DNA of 64,000 nt. Source: Medicago truncatula (Eukaryota > Streptophyta > Magnoliopsida > Fabales > Fabaceae). The stretch covers positions 31,470,494 through 31,534,493 of the forward strand of contig NC_053045.1 in assembly GCF_003473485.1 (NCBI RefSeq), in the 5' to 3' direction. The position numbers were made by a program, and so were the translations under genes. Every line of letters starts with the position of its first letter. Position 1 is the stretch's first letter. This document shows positions 24,463-36,716 of this stretch, in pieces. Below the pieces are notes generated by a model. The model had not been told where the DNA came from, made no database searches, and worked only from the letters and a program-made list of their open reading frames with translations.

Positions 24463-25904
24463 TTAACCAGTTAGAAATGTGTTCCCTTGTTGATCATAGA
24501 AGGAAAAATATTGGTCACCAATAGGAGGGAATAACATCTTGCTTTCTTCTTCATCCATCACCCACAATGGATCTAAATATGAATAATCCCATGATGATGT
24601 AGAAGGCATTATAGGACAAGATAAATTATTGCTATTCTCTTCACTAGTTCCATCAAAATCAGGTTGAAGAACATTGATGTCATCTTCAGACATAGCAATA
24701 TCTTTCCATATATCATCCATTGAGTACCCTTGTTCAATTTCTTGGACTTGGTAATTTTCTTCTTCAGACTCTTTGTTGGAAGCATGTGAATCCACACCAT
24801 GGTTACTATTTGAGAAATGTGAGGATTGACAACTAGAAGATTGATCAGGTGATGATGAAATCGAAGGTGTTGCGTGTTTTTTCTCTTGTGCCCTCTTTTT
24901 TCTCATGTGTGTCCTCCAGTAATTCTTAATCTCATTGTCTGTTCTTCCAGGTAGTTTTCTAGCAATTCTTGACCATCTGCAATCATCACACATAGCTACG
25001 TCTATGAAACTTGAGTAACCATAGAAATTCAAAACCAAATCTATTCAATAATTTTCATAAAAATACATAAGGAAAAGTATGCGACGCCAAACTAAGACCA
25101 GACACCGCAATTTTTATGTCACTGCGACTCTGAGGCCACAACGCAATCTTGTTCATCACTGCATCAGCCTATCTGAGCAAGGACTTGAATCCTCTATGGC
25201 AGCGGTAGTGGAGACTATTAGATTTAGAGAGATAAAATTTCTCTATAAATTTAATAGTCCTTACAGCTGCAGCACTTTACTGCAATTGTAGAAGATTCTA
25301 TTTCGTATATTTGACAAGGATCTTCTATAGTTATTACGGTGCTGCAATGTAAGGACTATTAGATTTTGAGAGAAAAAAAACTTCTCTGTAAATCTAACCG
25401 TCCTTACTGTTTGAGCACCATATTGCAGCCGTCGAGAATCCAATCCAATTATGATTGACATGAGATGTATTTGGATATATGAAGTAGTAGGAAAAGAAAA
25501 GGAAAATAGTGAGTCTGCATAATATTATTCAGTCTCAAACCTATTTCCCCATTTAGAGTGAAGTTCCATAACAAGTCTTTCTTCTTGTGGTGTCATCTTG
25601 CCACGTTTGAGATCAGGGTGAAGATAATTAACCCAACGTAACCTGCAACTCTTACCTGATCTACTCAAACCTACAACAAAGTGTGAGAAACAGAAAAACA
25701 TGGTTAAAGGAATTAATGCTTCTATTATAATTCAGCATGCCCTTATAAGCATACCTATTTATTACTCTCTCCCGCCACCTTCAAACCTGAAACCTTTGCT
25801 ATAAAATCCCATCTACGATCACCAAATAACCCTACAAAATATGCCAATTTGTAATCTTCTTGTTCTGTCCATGGACCTTTTCTACTTATTTCTTGTGAAA
25901 CCAT
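24463..25904 (-). CDS. R2R3-MYB transcription factor, MYB48/MYB59 group
   Basis: DNA-binding transcription factor. Exons are 25787-25904, 25541-25670 and 24463-24976 (minus strand), giving 253 residues. R2 (about 9-59) has W12, W32 and W52. R3 (about 62-110) has Met65 in place of the first Trp, then W84 and W103. The stretches [39 protein letters not shown] and THMRKK.AQEKK are the marks of the AtMYB48/AtMYB59 group. The C-terminal [10 protein letters not shown] and a final SSWDY...[11 protein letters not shown] block are also shared with it; these proteins act in nitrate/potassium, cell-cycle and stress responses in Arabidopsis. Intron 1 (116 bp) begins with the weak donor CAG|GTTTGA. Its retention would give a stop shortly after the R2 second helix. 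Splice variants of this intron are known in Arabidopsis. Intron 2 holds an inverted repeat. Confidence 0.93.
25185..25425. repeat. Inverted repeat (MITE-like) in MYB intron 2
   Basis: GACTATTAGATTTAGAGAGA...TTTCTCTATAAATTTAATAGTCCTTAC (about 25214-25265) recurs as AAGGACTATTAGATTTTGAGAGA...TTCTCTGTAAATCTAACCGTCCTTAC (about 25350-25409). Each copy is itself a hairpin, and GCTGCAGCAC / GTGCTGCAATG form an outer inverted pair. No coding function is seen. Confidence 0.6.
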
Positions 25905-25997
25905 TTTTTTTCTTTCTGAATCTTGATCAGAGGATTTTTACTTCTTGTTGTTAGATATGCTTGAGGGGACCTGTGCAGTGTGCAGACACTTGGACAG

Positions 25998-26005
25998 TAT
26001 TTATA
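25998..26005 (-). promoter_or_regulatory. TATA box of the MYB gene
   Basis: CCATATAAATACTG on the minus strand, 94 bp before the start codon. Confidence 0.7.
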
Positions 26006-29000
26006 TGGTTTCTGTTCTGTCACAAACTCACAATATCTAAGATTTTTTTATATATATAATAAAAAGTTGGTTTAATTGTACTAATTATTTCTTATTTTAT
26101 CACGCTCGTGAAAGTAGTCTACTCTTTTTAAAATTAATCGTTTCTGTCTCCTGTGTGAAAAGGTTTTTAGTCCTTCATATATAGGTAAAATAGTCTCAAA
26201 TCTGGTGAGGGGTTAAAAACTTTTTTCACACGGGAGACGATAAGGTTTTTTTGGTCCCTCATCACATTTTTGTCTTCAACGTGAAAAGGTTTTTTTGCCC
26301 CTCAAAAGATTTGTTACCTTTATGACCTTGTTTACTATATATAAGTAAAATAGTCTTGCACCATGCACAAAATAAGCTTTTCACAATTTGATTAATAAAT
26401 CCTGTCATATCTCAATTGATCCTATGATATAACTAATTTGTATATGAACTTGATAAAATAAAAGTTGAAATGTTTCGGCTAGTTGAATTCATGGGTTCTT
26501 TAGAGTTGAAAAAGTTGTCTCGAAGCTTAGAGAGCTTTGACAAAGATACTATTACATTATTATTCATAAACAAAATACTCATATTAAAATAGATATTTGA
26601 AATCAGATTCTTATGAAATCAAAGTTGAATCCTTCTCAATTAGACTAACTATCACGTTTGATCAATATTATTATTATTATTCTATTTTGCTTTTTGATCA
26701 AGATTCTATACAACAATAATTAATATATCCTATTAAAGAATATAAGATGCTATTTTTTTTTTGTCAAATAATTTAATGACTAAAATTTCTATCTAACTAA
26801 CTGAAAAATCACTCGTTCAAAATCTACTGTAATTTGCCTATCAACTGAGTTATGCTGCACATATATATAGCATCATATTATATAAGCAAGTTTGCATATC
26901 GACCGTTCATGTGGTACACGCATGGTCACTCATCATTTGATATTGGCATTTCAGGATGATGACGTCATCTGTGGCATAGGAAATACTAATTAAATTAGTT
27001 AGTGGAATGGAATAGTACCCTCCATATAGTAGAATTTTTGGATTCATTATCAATTTGGCACGTATAGACAGAATTTTTCTGTTATTCTATCTTTTATTTG
27101 GGCCATGATACGTTTGTCACAGTTAATCAATGATATCTATCATTTCGGAATTACAAGTTTTCTCTTTTAGGTGACTGAGATGAGAGGTAGCCTAATTACT
27201 AAGCAGATTAGTAGAATGCAACATGACAGAATATGTTGAACTTATACCCTAATTGCGTGTTAAAAACAATTATAGATATTCTGTAAGTATAATTTAGTGT
27301 AACAAAATTATTATTATAACTCAAAGTTGGAATGAATAGAGCTTCTTATCACTTCATTCCTTAATTCCTTCACCTCAGTCATTCAAATATATAATCCTTG
27401 AACTCCCTTTAAGTATAACTCAAAATAACACTAATCCAAATATTTAAATGTCACTTCTTATTGTACAATAATAGAGCTTGCTGATTTTGTCCACAAAAAA
27501 AAAAAAGGGTTTGTTGTCATTCTCCATGAATCTCCTCTTAAATGGAATTTCCTCTTAATGTGATTTTTTGAGTGAGAGTGAGTCTCCTCTCTAAATTGTT
27601 GGACTAAAACTTGTTTAAATTTTATCGATGATTTCTTTACTATTATGACTGTTTATCATAACTTATCAATCTTCACGATTGTGGTGCTTCATTCTTCATA
27701 CTATTACACGTTTGTTTCTTCCTTTCCTTTTTCATTTAAATTTTATTTGAATAAATCAATGGATGCTATCCTTCATCTCATATTGAATAACTTCATCCAC
27801 GTCAAGTTGTTTTGACATTGCTTAATTATAGTGTACTGTATTATTTTTCATCTTTTTTTATTAGTATAATTTTAATTTTAATTAACACTATTTTTTTTAT
27901 GAGAAATGATATTTGTACATCCACTTTGTGACAACTTTTTAACAATTTTCTCTCTCATACTCACATTATCCTCTTATTCTCTCTCTTTTATAAGCTAAAA
28001 ATATTCAAGAAAAAAGGAAATAAAAAAACATGCGGAATATAGACCTAGCCCAGAAAAGAAAAAGCAAAAATAAAACTAAAGGTATTATATAGGGTTTTAC
28101 CCCAGAGCGTGTACGTGAGGTTTCTTCGACATTTTTTTCCTTTGTCTTAGAGACCGTTTTTATAAAAGGTTCTTTACTTGCAATATAACGATTATGCAAA
28201 AATTAAATGGTTGTCGCTTTCTTTTCATCATCAGTATGGAAAATGCTATTTCTCTAGAAAAATAGCATCAATAATTTTTCAAGAAACAACCGACAAGTTT
28301 TAATTGCATGATTTATTTGTTCACTTCCTCCTATTTTTCAGCCACACCTCCTTGAATTATGGTAAATAGTGTATTGTGATTGAGTGTTCTTTATTCTTAA
28401 AGAATTATTGATGTTATTTTTTTTAAAGATATAGCATTGCTCCATTAGTATATACCATATGCTTAATTAATTTCTCTAACATTTTTATTCTTCAATATCT
28501 TCAAGTCGTGTGCATTCAGATTTATATACCATCAACAAATATAGCATTCGAATATGCATCCCTCCAAGATCTTGAACATAGGTCATTGTTTGTCACTGCA
28601 TCACTCTAAGAACCACATATTAGGATATGTATTACCATGTTGTTCTTCTCTTTATTTTCTAACTTGATTCTCCGCCATGTGAATGCATATTTTTTTCATA
28701 GGTATTGTTTCGATCTTATTAGCGAATTTTCTTACACTTTTGATTCACTACCTTGTAAGGTTTTGTGTTCTACGATTGAAGAAAATTGAAAGTAAAAAAT
28801 ATTGAATCAAAATTGATTCAAGGCACACGAAAGTGATTTTGTTCAAATAGTTGAAAACATAGATTGTCTATTATCGTTTTACTAGCAACTCGTTTGTGCT
28901 CATACAATACATTCAATCTATAGCATTTTTTGAATCAACTCAATTGATTCAAGTCAATTTGATAATCATCAAATTAATCTACTTGATTAATTTGATTCAT

Positions 29001-29220
29001 ATTAAGTTGATATTTCTTTATTCCATCTCCGTGCTAAAAATTATTTTCAAATAAAAACGGTTTAAATTCCTTATATGATAATGTTTAAGAATAGAGTTTC
29101 GATCAGAACGTTAACCGCTATAGCGACTGCATGATCTAGTGAAATCCCAGCCTTTGAAAAAAACAAATGCATCAAAATTTAAATGTGTAATTAGAAAAGA
29201 TAAGATGCTTAATAGTGTAG
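26006..29220. other. MYB upstream region and intergenic DNA
   Basis: No gene is supported. Notable contents: the 12-bp palindrome GATGACGTCATC at 26958-26969 (bZIP/TGA-type site, about 1 kb upstream of the MYB start); GTGAAAAGGTTTTT repeats at 26150-26290 in both orientations; and a MITE fragment at about 27900-28000 starting GAGAAATGATATTTG and containing TGACAACTTTTTAAC, related to the element at 49349. Confidence 0.5.
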
Positions 29221-29230
29221 ATTCCTTTGT

Positions 29231-29709
29231 AGGGATGACAATTGGACCCAGGCCCGATAGATACCCACATAAAAAATCCGTAATGGGTAGGGTAAAACTC
29301 CGCTTTCGTGGGTATGGGCATGGGTCCGGGTAATTACCCGCAAACTTAAAAGGGTACGGGCACGGGTATGGGCACTATACTACCCAGCCCCGCAACCTGC
29401 ATATATGTTTTTATTTTAATTTTCGAAAGATATTTTGGATGTTTTTTTATTTGGCTAAATACTACGATTCATACTATTTTATGAGTTGATTTGAAAATTT
29501 TTGAATCATAGTTTTATTTCAATTGTGGTGGTTTTTTTTATTGTCATTTCATAGTTAAAATGCGGGTAATGGGTGCGGGTAAGAGCACCATCGTGTATAG
29601 AGAATGGCACTAAAGTTGTTGCCCATGAGGGTACAGACATTTTTTACAAACACGAATATGGAGATGGGTGCTACAATACCCTGCCCATTGAGTATCCATT
29701 GCCATCCCT
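29231..29709. mobile_element. Non-autonomous DNA transposon with 10-bp target duplication
   Basis: Ends AGGGATGACAAT and ATTGCCATCCCT are inverted with one mismatch. ATTCCTTTGT occurs directly outside both (29221-29230 and 29710-29719), a perfect 10-bp duplication; 8-10 bp is typical of Mutator-like or hAT insertions. The interior is rich in GGGTA/TACCC words (GGGTATGGGCATGGGTCCGGG, TAATTACCCG) in both orientations and lacks a transposase. Frames in it are not genes. A lone left end of the same type (AGGGATGATAAAGTGGG) is near 32037. Confidence 0.82.
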
Positions 29710-29719
29710 ATTCCTTTGT

Positions 29720-30253
29720 GTGCTTTTATATGAATCTTTTTTCAAAACTGTGTCTTGATTGTTTACTAAACGATTTTTTGTTTTTGTTTTTGTTTTTAAT
29801 CAAGTATCTTCTATAAGCTTTTTTTAAATCAACTATCTTCTATAAGCTAGTGGATGAGAATTTTTAGAAAATTGTAGACGATAAATCTAAAAAAATTAGT
29901 GGTAGAAAATGAGTAAATTAAAGTAAGCAACTTGATATTGTCTTACTCTATTGATCGATTATTGCATTCCTTGACTTGGTAAAGATCAGGAGGCCCTATT
30001 TGTAGAAAGTGAAAGTTTTGAAATAGACATATCAAACTTTAAAAGTGGAAAATGGGAAGGAGTCATGAAAATGTTTTAAAGATAATCTTCATTCATTCTA
30101 TAAATTGAAAATTGAGAGATTTTAATGCTTTCAAATTTAAATATTGGTAAAAAGAAATTAAGTAGAAAGTCTATATCATTTATTGTTCTGGACCGGTTAG
30201 AAGACCAACCGCACAATGATACATGGCCGAACTCAAACCACCTTAAGGCTCCG
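29720..30253. other. Intergenic, no gene seen
   Basis: AT-rich with a T/G run at about 29773-29796 (TTTTTG repeats) and a duplicated ATCTTCTATAAGCT motif (29808 and 29834). Nothing coding is supported. Confidence 0.5.
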
Positions 30254-30500
30254 TGTAACACCCCAGACTGCTTTCAGAATTGCCGACTGACCCCACAAAC
30301 CAACACGAGTCTTTTCAGTGTGTTTTGTCCTCACTCACACGCTTACAGAGAAACTTCTCGGTAGGTCATCCATCCCAAAATTGCTCCAAGTCAAGCACGC
30401 TTAACTATGAAGTTCTTATGGAAGGAGCTACCGAAAAGAAGATGCATCTTGTTGATATAGGGAGTACCAAACAATTCTTATAAGCCTTCCTTCAACCATG
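30254..30500 (-). mobile_element. Cassandra-type TRIM LTR with 5S rRNA-derived segment
   Basis: Read on the minus strand, 30440-30350 follows plant 5S rRNA: CCATAAGAACTTCATAGTTA, then AAGCGTGCTTG (A box region), then GGGATGGATGACCTACCGAG and AAGTTTCTC (C box region). The copy ends GGGGTGTTACA at 30254, the end typical of this LTR type. Cassandra elements are short retrotransposons whose LTRs carry a pol III 5S promoter. The sequence diverges too far from 5S rRNA to be a 5S gene. Only one 5S-like segment is present, so this is a solo LTR or a fragment. The GC-rich stretch 30501-30890 may be part of the same or another element. The left boundary on the minus strand is uncertain. Confidence 0.7.
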
Positions 30501-30919
30501 CAGTCCCCTACCTGTACGGCCTCAAGATCTCTCTCATTCCGATGTGATTCAGTTTTGCCTAGAAGCATGCCAGGAGCCGGACCACTCCCCGCCCTCATCA
30601 GCCTCGAGCGTTACATGCCCACCAAGCGGAGGCGTTACACTCCGCGCCTGAGGGAGCACGCCAGCTTGAATGTACTGTACCACACAGAAGCACGCCCCTG
30701 TGCAAGGATCACCTTACACGCGAAGCGTCCCTAATCACACGCCACATAACCCGGAGACGGTTATGACCAACACGCGCCTATCACTGCCTTACCAGAAGTT
30801 GTTATCGTCACACCGGAGCCTTCTCTGCCGCCGTTTCAACTCAACCATTCTCACGGGACTGATAATTTATTCGCTCGTAAATATCTAGCATCATTAAAAA
30901 AAAGTCATGTTTTTACTAT

Positions 30920-31040
30920 TGGGAAAAACCCAAATCCCACATCGGATAAATAAGACTCTTGATAAGAGTATATAAAGAGGAGACAATCCTCACCTTACAA
31001 GCCCGTTTTATAAGATGAGTTAATCCCCAAATTTCAACAT
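30920..31040 (+). mobile_element. LTR promoter fragment of a short retroelement
   Basis: TTGGGAAAAACCC, TCCCACATCGG and TAAGACTCTTGATAAGAG are followed by a TATA-like TATATAAAG (30969-30977), GACAATCCTCACCTTACAAG and TTTTATAAGATGAGTTA. This layout recurs in many legume LTR/TRIM 5' regions. No second LTR or coding part is seen. Confidence 0.45.
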
Positions 31041-33759
31041 TTACCACATTAGAATAAGATCACAACATCACATTATGATTTTCTCCTATTCTTTTATTCC
31101 TCTAGAAAGATTCGAAATTGGTCTCATTCTAAAACTCATGGTGGGGGTGGAAATGACACTAAATTAAGGAGACACCCAAAGGATTTTAATTGGATATATA
31201 GAATTCAAGCCTGCTTTGGTGTAATTCAACAATACTAATTAAATTGAGGAATGTTATTGATGGATTAGAAACTATCTTGATAAGTACATATTCAAAGTGG
31301 GATATGTCATCCTTTGCATGCCGTTAAACTAACACCACTCACTGAATTTTGTGGTGGGGTTTCTTTTCTAAAACAAAAAACAATTTGTCACTTTCAATAA
31401 CATTATCTTCCATTTAAAAAATTATTATTATTTTTCCATCAACAAAATTTATTGCAATATCCTCCATATCTTTAAATAGTAGTGCTATATGTTATGACAT
31501 TATTATTTTTTGGAATATGTTACGTCAATATTTTGATATTTAAAAAAATGCAAGTTTTCTCTTTAAAAAAAAAAAACAAATGCAATGTTTTGTTTTTTGT
31601 TTTCAAAAAACAAATGCAAGTTTTACCAAGTTCATAATGTATTGTATACTACTACGGTCTAACGCAAGTTATTGGTGTGTAAGAACGTAAGGTGTGCGAA
31701 CATTGTAAACTTGATGTATACAATTCGATTCCTATTGATAAAAAAATAAATAATGAATTCTAACCTTTTTTTTTTGAGAGAAATGAATTGTAAACTTGAT
31801 GTATGCAAGTTTAATTAATAGAAAGGTATTGTATCGGCATTTCAATCTAAAGGATAGGTATAGTTAGCCGAACTCCGTGATCAAATAATGTGTGTTATGT
31901 GTATACATTTTTCATATTCTTTTACTTTTGAATTGGTTGCTATTCTAACACATATATCATTTTTTTAATTTTACTTTATTTGTTTTTTTAGTAAAGTTTA
32001 TGTCTTCAAATATTTTCATTCCCTTTTGTTTTAATTAGGGATGATAAAGTGGGTCGCTCTGACCCGTTTAGACCCATCCCGTCTAAATTTACTAAAAACG
32101 GGACGGGACGAGACGAGTTAAATTAGGTGATCATTAATATAAGTAAAAATTCATTGGAATAATTGAACAAGTTTAGCATGATTGGAAATGACGATTGTAG
32201 GTGCTATAGTTAGATATTGATATGGTTTCTTAGCAGATACATATATTCAAAGAGCAGCCAAAGATAGGGTTAGTAGTGATGTGGATGCCACCATTTTGTG
32301 GGTAGGCCACTTAATTTTATCTCGTCGTGTGTCTCTCACCTTGTGTGTCTTAAAGACATTAACATTTATAAGAAGATAATGAAATGGCCCCATCTTCTAT
32401 ATTATTTTTTCTGGTATAAAAAGTAGTCCATCTGTTATTCTTTTATTTAATATAAAATAACTAGCAAAATATACGAGCATTCACACATTATGGTCCTTAG
32501 CAAGAAAATGGATTTGCCAATTTTTTTCAAATTGAACAGTGTGACTAGTATGATTCAAAAATTTGGTATAACATCAAGATGATTCTTCAATCTATTAATG
32601 TTTTTAACAAGTTAGAGAGAATGTCAAAAATATCACGATCAACCATGACAACTTCAAAGTTGTATTCAAAGAATTTTTGAGGTAGTTTAGCTGATGTAAT
32701 TGAAAGAAATAGTGGTTATTAAATTGAATGAACCGCCAAATTCAACCCCTATATTTTGCAGATTTCTGCATTTAAATTTCAAAAGTCAAAATTTAATGAG
32801 CATATGTTGGTGGGACAAATTTATTTATATTTTTATAAATTAAAAATATATATATAAAGTAGCGATCAAGTGCATGAGAAGTCTTGTGGACTTGATACAT
32901 AAACAAAAAGCAACAAGCCTCTTTAGTGATGCTGCTGTCTTAATTAGGGGGTGCAGGGAGTATTTTTATTCCTGGGCCTTTTCTGCTGTCTGGCCTGGGA
33001 AGAAGTCATTTCTGTTTTGTGAGGCCAGTTTGTGTTCTATTTGGGGATTTGGGTTTTTTTCTGGTCTGCTGTTTGCCCCCTCCCCCCCTCCTTTTGTTCT
33101 GGTTTTTTGGTTGGGGTGTTCCGCCTATATACGGCACCCGATTTTGTTTTTCTATTGTTGTTTTTGATGGCCTTTGCGCTTCTTGTGCAGGTCATGAGTA
33201 ATAAAGTTTTAAGTCAAATTAAGTTGCATTAATCATTTAAATTTTGCAATCAATTAATTTGATGATTATCTCAATCAAACAAATTAATTGCATTATTTTT
33301 ACTGTCATTATCTTAAGCTTGTGTGTTTTTCAATTATTCTCATAACAATTTAAATATTCATAAGGCAGTACAATATTATAAACATGCAAAAAAAATGCTT
33401 TTAAACTCTATTTTCTTATTGGGGGGTATCCTATCCATCCCCCACCCCAGCTTTTAGATACATTACTCGGCCAACACTATCATCCAACATTTGGTCTTTC
33501 TAGACTTAAAATCCTAACTTCACCACTTACTATGACGCTGAGGTTAGTAAGAAAGCAAGATGAAAGGATAACTAAGAAAGAAGTTGTGTATCTTTTGTAT
33601 TGTGTTGGGCATGTATATCTATGATGATGAGATTTGTATTGCTGTTGTGTCTATGGGTGGATGGAATTTAGTGTTTGTTGAGTAATGGTGGAATATCATA
33701 TGATATTTTAGGTTTTTTTTTTTTTTTTCTTTTGCATTTGAAGTCAGATTAGAAGTCAT
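31041..33759. other. Intergenic, repeats and debris
   Basis: No gene is supported. A possible LINE 3' end lies at about 32940-33215: it is G/T-rich, has GTTCTGGTTTTTTGGTTGGGG and ends near GAGTAATAAAGTTTT. A lone MITE end AGGGATGATAAAGTGGG is at about 32037. A SINE-like AATTCGATTCCTATTGATA is near 31722. A T-run lies at about 33713-33729. The short frames between 32874 and 33232 are inside the GT-rich stretch and have no protein character. Confidence 0.45.
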
Positions 33760-34930
33760 TTAGAGTAATTATCAATGGTTTAAGGAACTTTTTGTATTGT
33801 TTTCATTCGAGTCGTTGTAATTCAATTTTATATAAATCGTGCACATTCATGAGTGTTTTGAGTCTTTTTAGTGAGAAATCATGTAAATCGGCAAAACAAG
33901 ACATCACATGAAGGACAAGGATATGAAGATTAAAGATCAATAGTTAGAAGGTCTTTTAAGACAATACAAAGTGAAGAAAATTCATTTCAAGTTCCAAGGC
34001 ATTGCAAAACAGAAAAACGCTCGAAAAAATGACGAAAGCTGCAAAATCACACAGGAGGGGCTGCATCACGCGCCCCACTCCATGCGCCCTACACATGAGT
34101 CACAACGAGGGAGTGTTGATTGCTTGTTTTTCAAGTTGTTTTAGTTGAAAAACCTTATTCTTCTTCTCTTAACCCCTAAGTAATGATGTATTATAAATAA
34201 AGACTCTCGCAAACTCTTTTATTCATTCAGAAAGCCAACAGTACAAGGCAAAGGTCAAACATCAGAGCTTCAAAGCAGAGGATCTCCATCCTCATCTTGT
34301 TCTCAAAGCAGAGGAACCCAAACCTCTTTGATTAGGGTTCCACGATAAATCCCTTCTTATTTATTGTATTCAATTAATAAGGTTATTTATTCAGTTTATG
34401 ATCTAAAGTATGATTTATTTTGTATATGTTTGTTTCTATACCGTATCTCTAGATGAAGTTTAGTTGGATTGACAACCGAATTTTATCCGAACAAGATAGT
34501 ACTGAACTGCTTGGTTTCTAAATTAAATTCTTTTAATCGAATCTAAGTATGAATTTAGGGATATAACTCATCTCGAGGAAATGCCGCAATTGTAATCAGT
34601 TGAATTGCGATGATATTAAAATAAACCTCCACCGATTTATCACGAGGTTATGCTCTACGTTCTTAAATCCAAAGAGACAAGTTATAAACTAATAATTAAA
34701 CAAGTTAACTCCAACAAAGATGAAAGGAGGGATTCAAGGATTCATTAATCGTTGTTACACCTTTGAATCAACAAAACATAATCACGTATTGGACAGGACA
34801 ATTAAAACCCTACAACCACTTTCAAATCTCTTCTTTTATTTACTTTCAAATAAATTCAAACTAATTACCGAGTTGAACGATAATCTCTGTGGAAACATAA
34901 CTTACTACTTTATTACTTGATACGAAATTT
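33760..34930 (+). mobile_element. Ty3/gypsy-type LTR remnant
   Basis: A leader-like region with ATTATAAATAAAGACTC (TATA at about 34190) is followed by repeated CAAAGCAGAGGA and GGGTTCCACGATAAATCCC. It ends ATCTCTGTGGAAACATAACT...TTTATTACTTGATACGA near 34925, resembling the 3' end of Athila/Ogre-like LTRs. The GCATCACGCGCCCCACTCC stretch at about 34063-34100 is also common in such LTRs. No primer-binding site or gag-pol is seen. This is a family inference. Confidence 0.45.
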
Positions 34931-36707
34931 ACCATCATTAAGCTTTGTCATATCGATAGATTGGATGTTCAAGTTTATAGATGGATCGAGTCTTTGGATC
35001 CAATCCAAAATAGTTAATATATTAAATGTGACATGTTTGATAAAATTAGAGATCGAACTACTAAATAAATATAAAATAATACAAAAATTAGAGATCGTTC
35101 CTAAAAACTTATTTGCTATATGTTGCCCACCATTGAAAGATCCAAAGTTTAGATTCCAAACATCTTGACTATTGAGGGCAAGATCAAATAATAGATATAT
35201 ATTTCTACAAAAATTGCATCAGCACATAATAAAAAAATGACATTACTATTATATAAGCAAAAATTAAACATACAATAAAATCACAGTTGTTAGTAGTTTA
35301 TCAAACAAGCACTGACTTAATTCCAAACATCTTGACTATACATCATTTTAACATTTGATTTATACCGTTATTTATGACAATGTGACAACGTGAAATCTTC
35401 AATGAATGAATAAATAAAACTCGCATAGTTATTAGTGTGGTGTCCTTGACTCCACAGGTGGGAACATAATGCATGGTGTGAAGACTGAAGAGGAATGGTT
35501 GTTGAGAGATGAGAAGATTGCAAATTCTCATGAATGAAAGTGGGCCATGTCATTTTGCCTTGTGATTTTTGGTGGTGTCTTCGGCAAATGCACATGCCAT
35601 TCCATGACTTTGTTCACATTGTAGTATCAGTTTTAATCTATCCTTTGGAGCATTGTGCCGATAAATTGGACCAACCGACCATCTCCTATGTACACACCTC
35701 ACCACCATATTCCAACATTTTTACTATATTAGGATAAGTATATTTTTAGATTGATTGTGATTTTGGTAGTTTTAGAAAAATTAGAATGCTGTTTTAGTTT
35801 GACAAACTTGTTCTTGTTTGAAAATGTATGACTAGATCAAGGATAAGTTATGCCTAATTGGAGATAACCTAGTATTTGAAGATTAATGTTAAGCTTGTCT
35901 TGTTTTTAACCTTTTACATTGGTCCCTTTTTATGGGGTTGAGTTTTTTTTTTCCATGTTAGACCCAACCTCGATATGTGTGTGGTCCCTAACAAATATTC
36001 TATATGATTAATGATGATTGAGACAATGCAGAGAAAAGACGTGTGTCATATCAAGTATATGAGAAGTATCTAATGACTCCATCCAAAAGTCGTGTAACTA
36101 TAATGTTTATCTAGTCAGACTAATTCCTTTGTGACGATCATATTCGTCATCCGATAGCCCTTTCTCCTCGATCAATATATTCGATCATTGAAACTAAATA
36201 TTTTCGTATTGAGCAGAGCCCTCAAACATGGCTAAAATGAGAAGGTGCTCAACCAAGTATCCTAATGATTAAAAATTGAAAACAACCCTCAAACGTCACG
36301 GTTGAAGGGTGAAGATACTCTAACTGACCGATTATCCAAATGTTTTGAGATCAAACAAAATTCATTATCAATTCAAATATGCACCAAATCTTATAGTCGT
36401 TCGTATTTCCTATTTAAAAAGGAACAAGACTAGAGACATAACACATTGATACTATGTGCTTCGTCGATAGGTGCTTCAGTAGGGTCATCATAGTCTGCCA
36501 CCGTGTGATCAGCCATTGAATTTGTTGGAAAGAGACATAACAAAACTTCGTCTACGACGTTGCTCATAAACAAGTGAACTTGACATGCCATGCCATGCCA
36601 TTCACGTTACGGGCAAGGAATCAATTATTTAACGCCGGATTGTCCATGAACATTTTACAAAGTTACCAAAAAACCATTATTGTGATTAGAATAACAACAA
36701 AATCATA
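34931..36707. other. Intergenic, no gene seen
   Basis: AT-rich DNA. Short open frames at 34917-35168 and 35343-35737 show no recognisable domain. No RNA gene or defined repeat was identified. Confidence 0.45.
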
Positions 36708-36716
36708 GAAAATTCC

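Noticed and set aside
28005..28199. 64-codon minus-strand frame with hydrophobic end
   Set aside because: Low-complexity AT-rich DNA beside a MITE fragment; no start context, no family.
30350..30440. 5S rRNA gene on the minus strand
   Set aside because: Only about 75 bp match, many bases differ and both 5S ends are missing. The surroundings fit a Cassandra-type LTR.
30280..30888. Small plus-strand open frames of 67-79 codons
   Set aside because: They lie inside the LTR-like and GC-rich repeat region, overlap in several frames and show no protein family pattern.
32874..33232. Overlapping 60-97-codon frames rich in Phe, Cys and Trp
   Set aside because: They lie in a G/T-rich low-complexity stretch that looks like a LINE 3' end. 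Three frames are open at once, and none has a domain.
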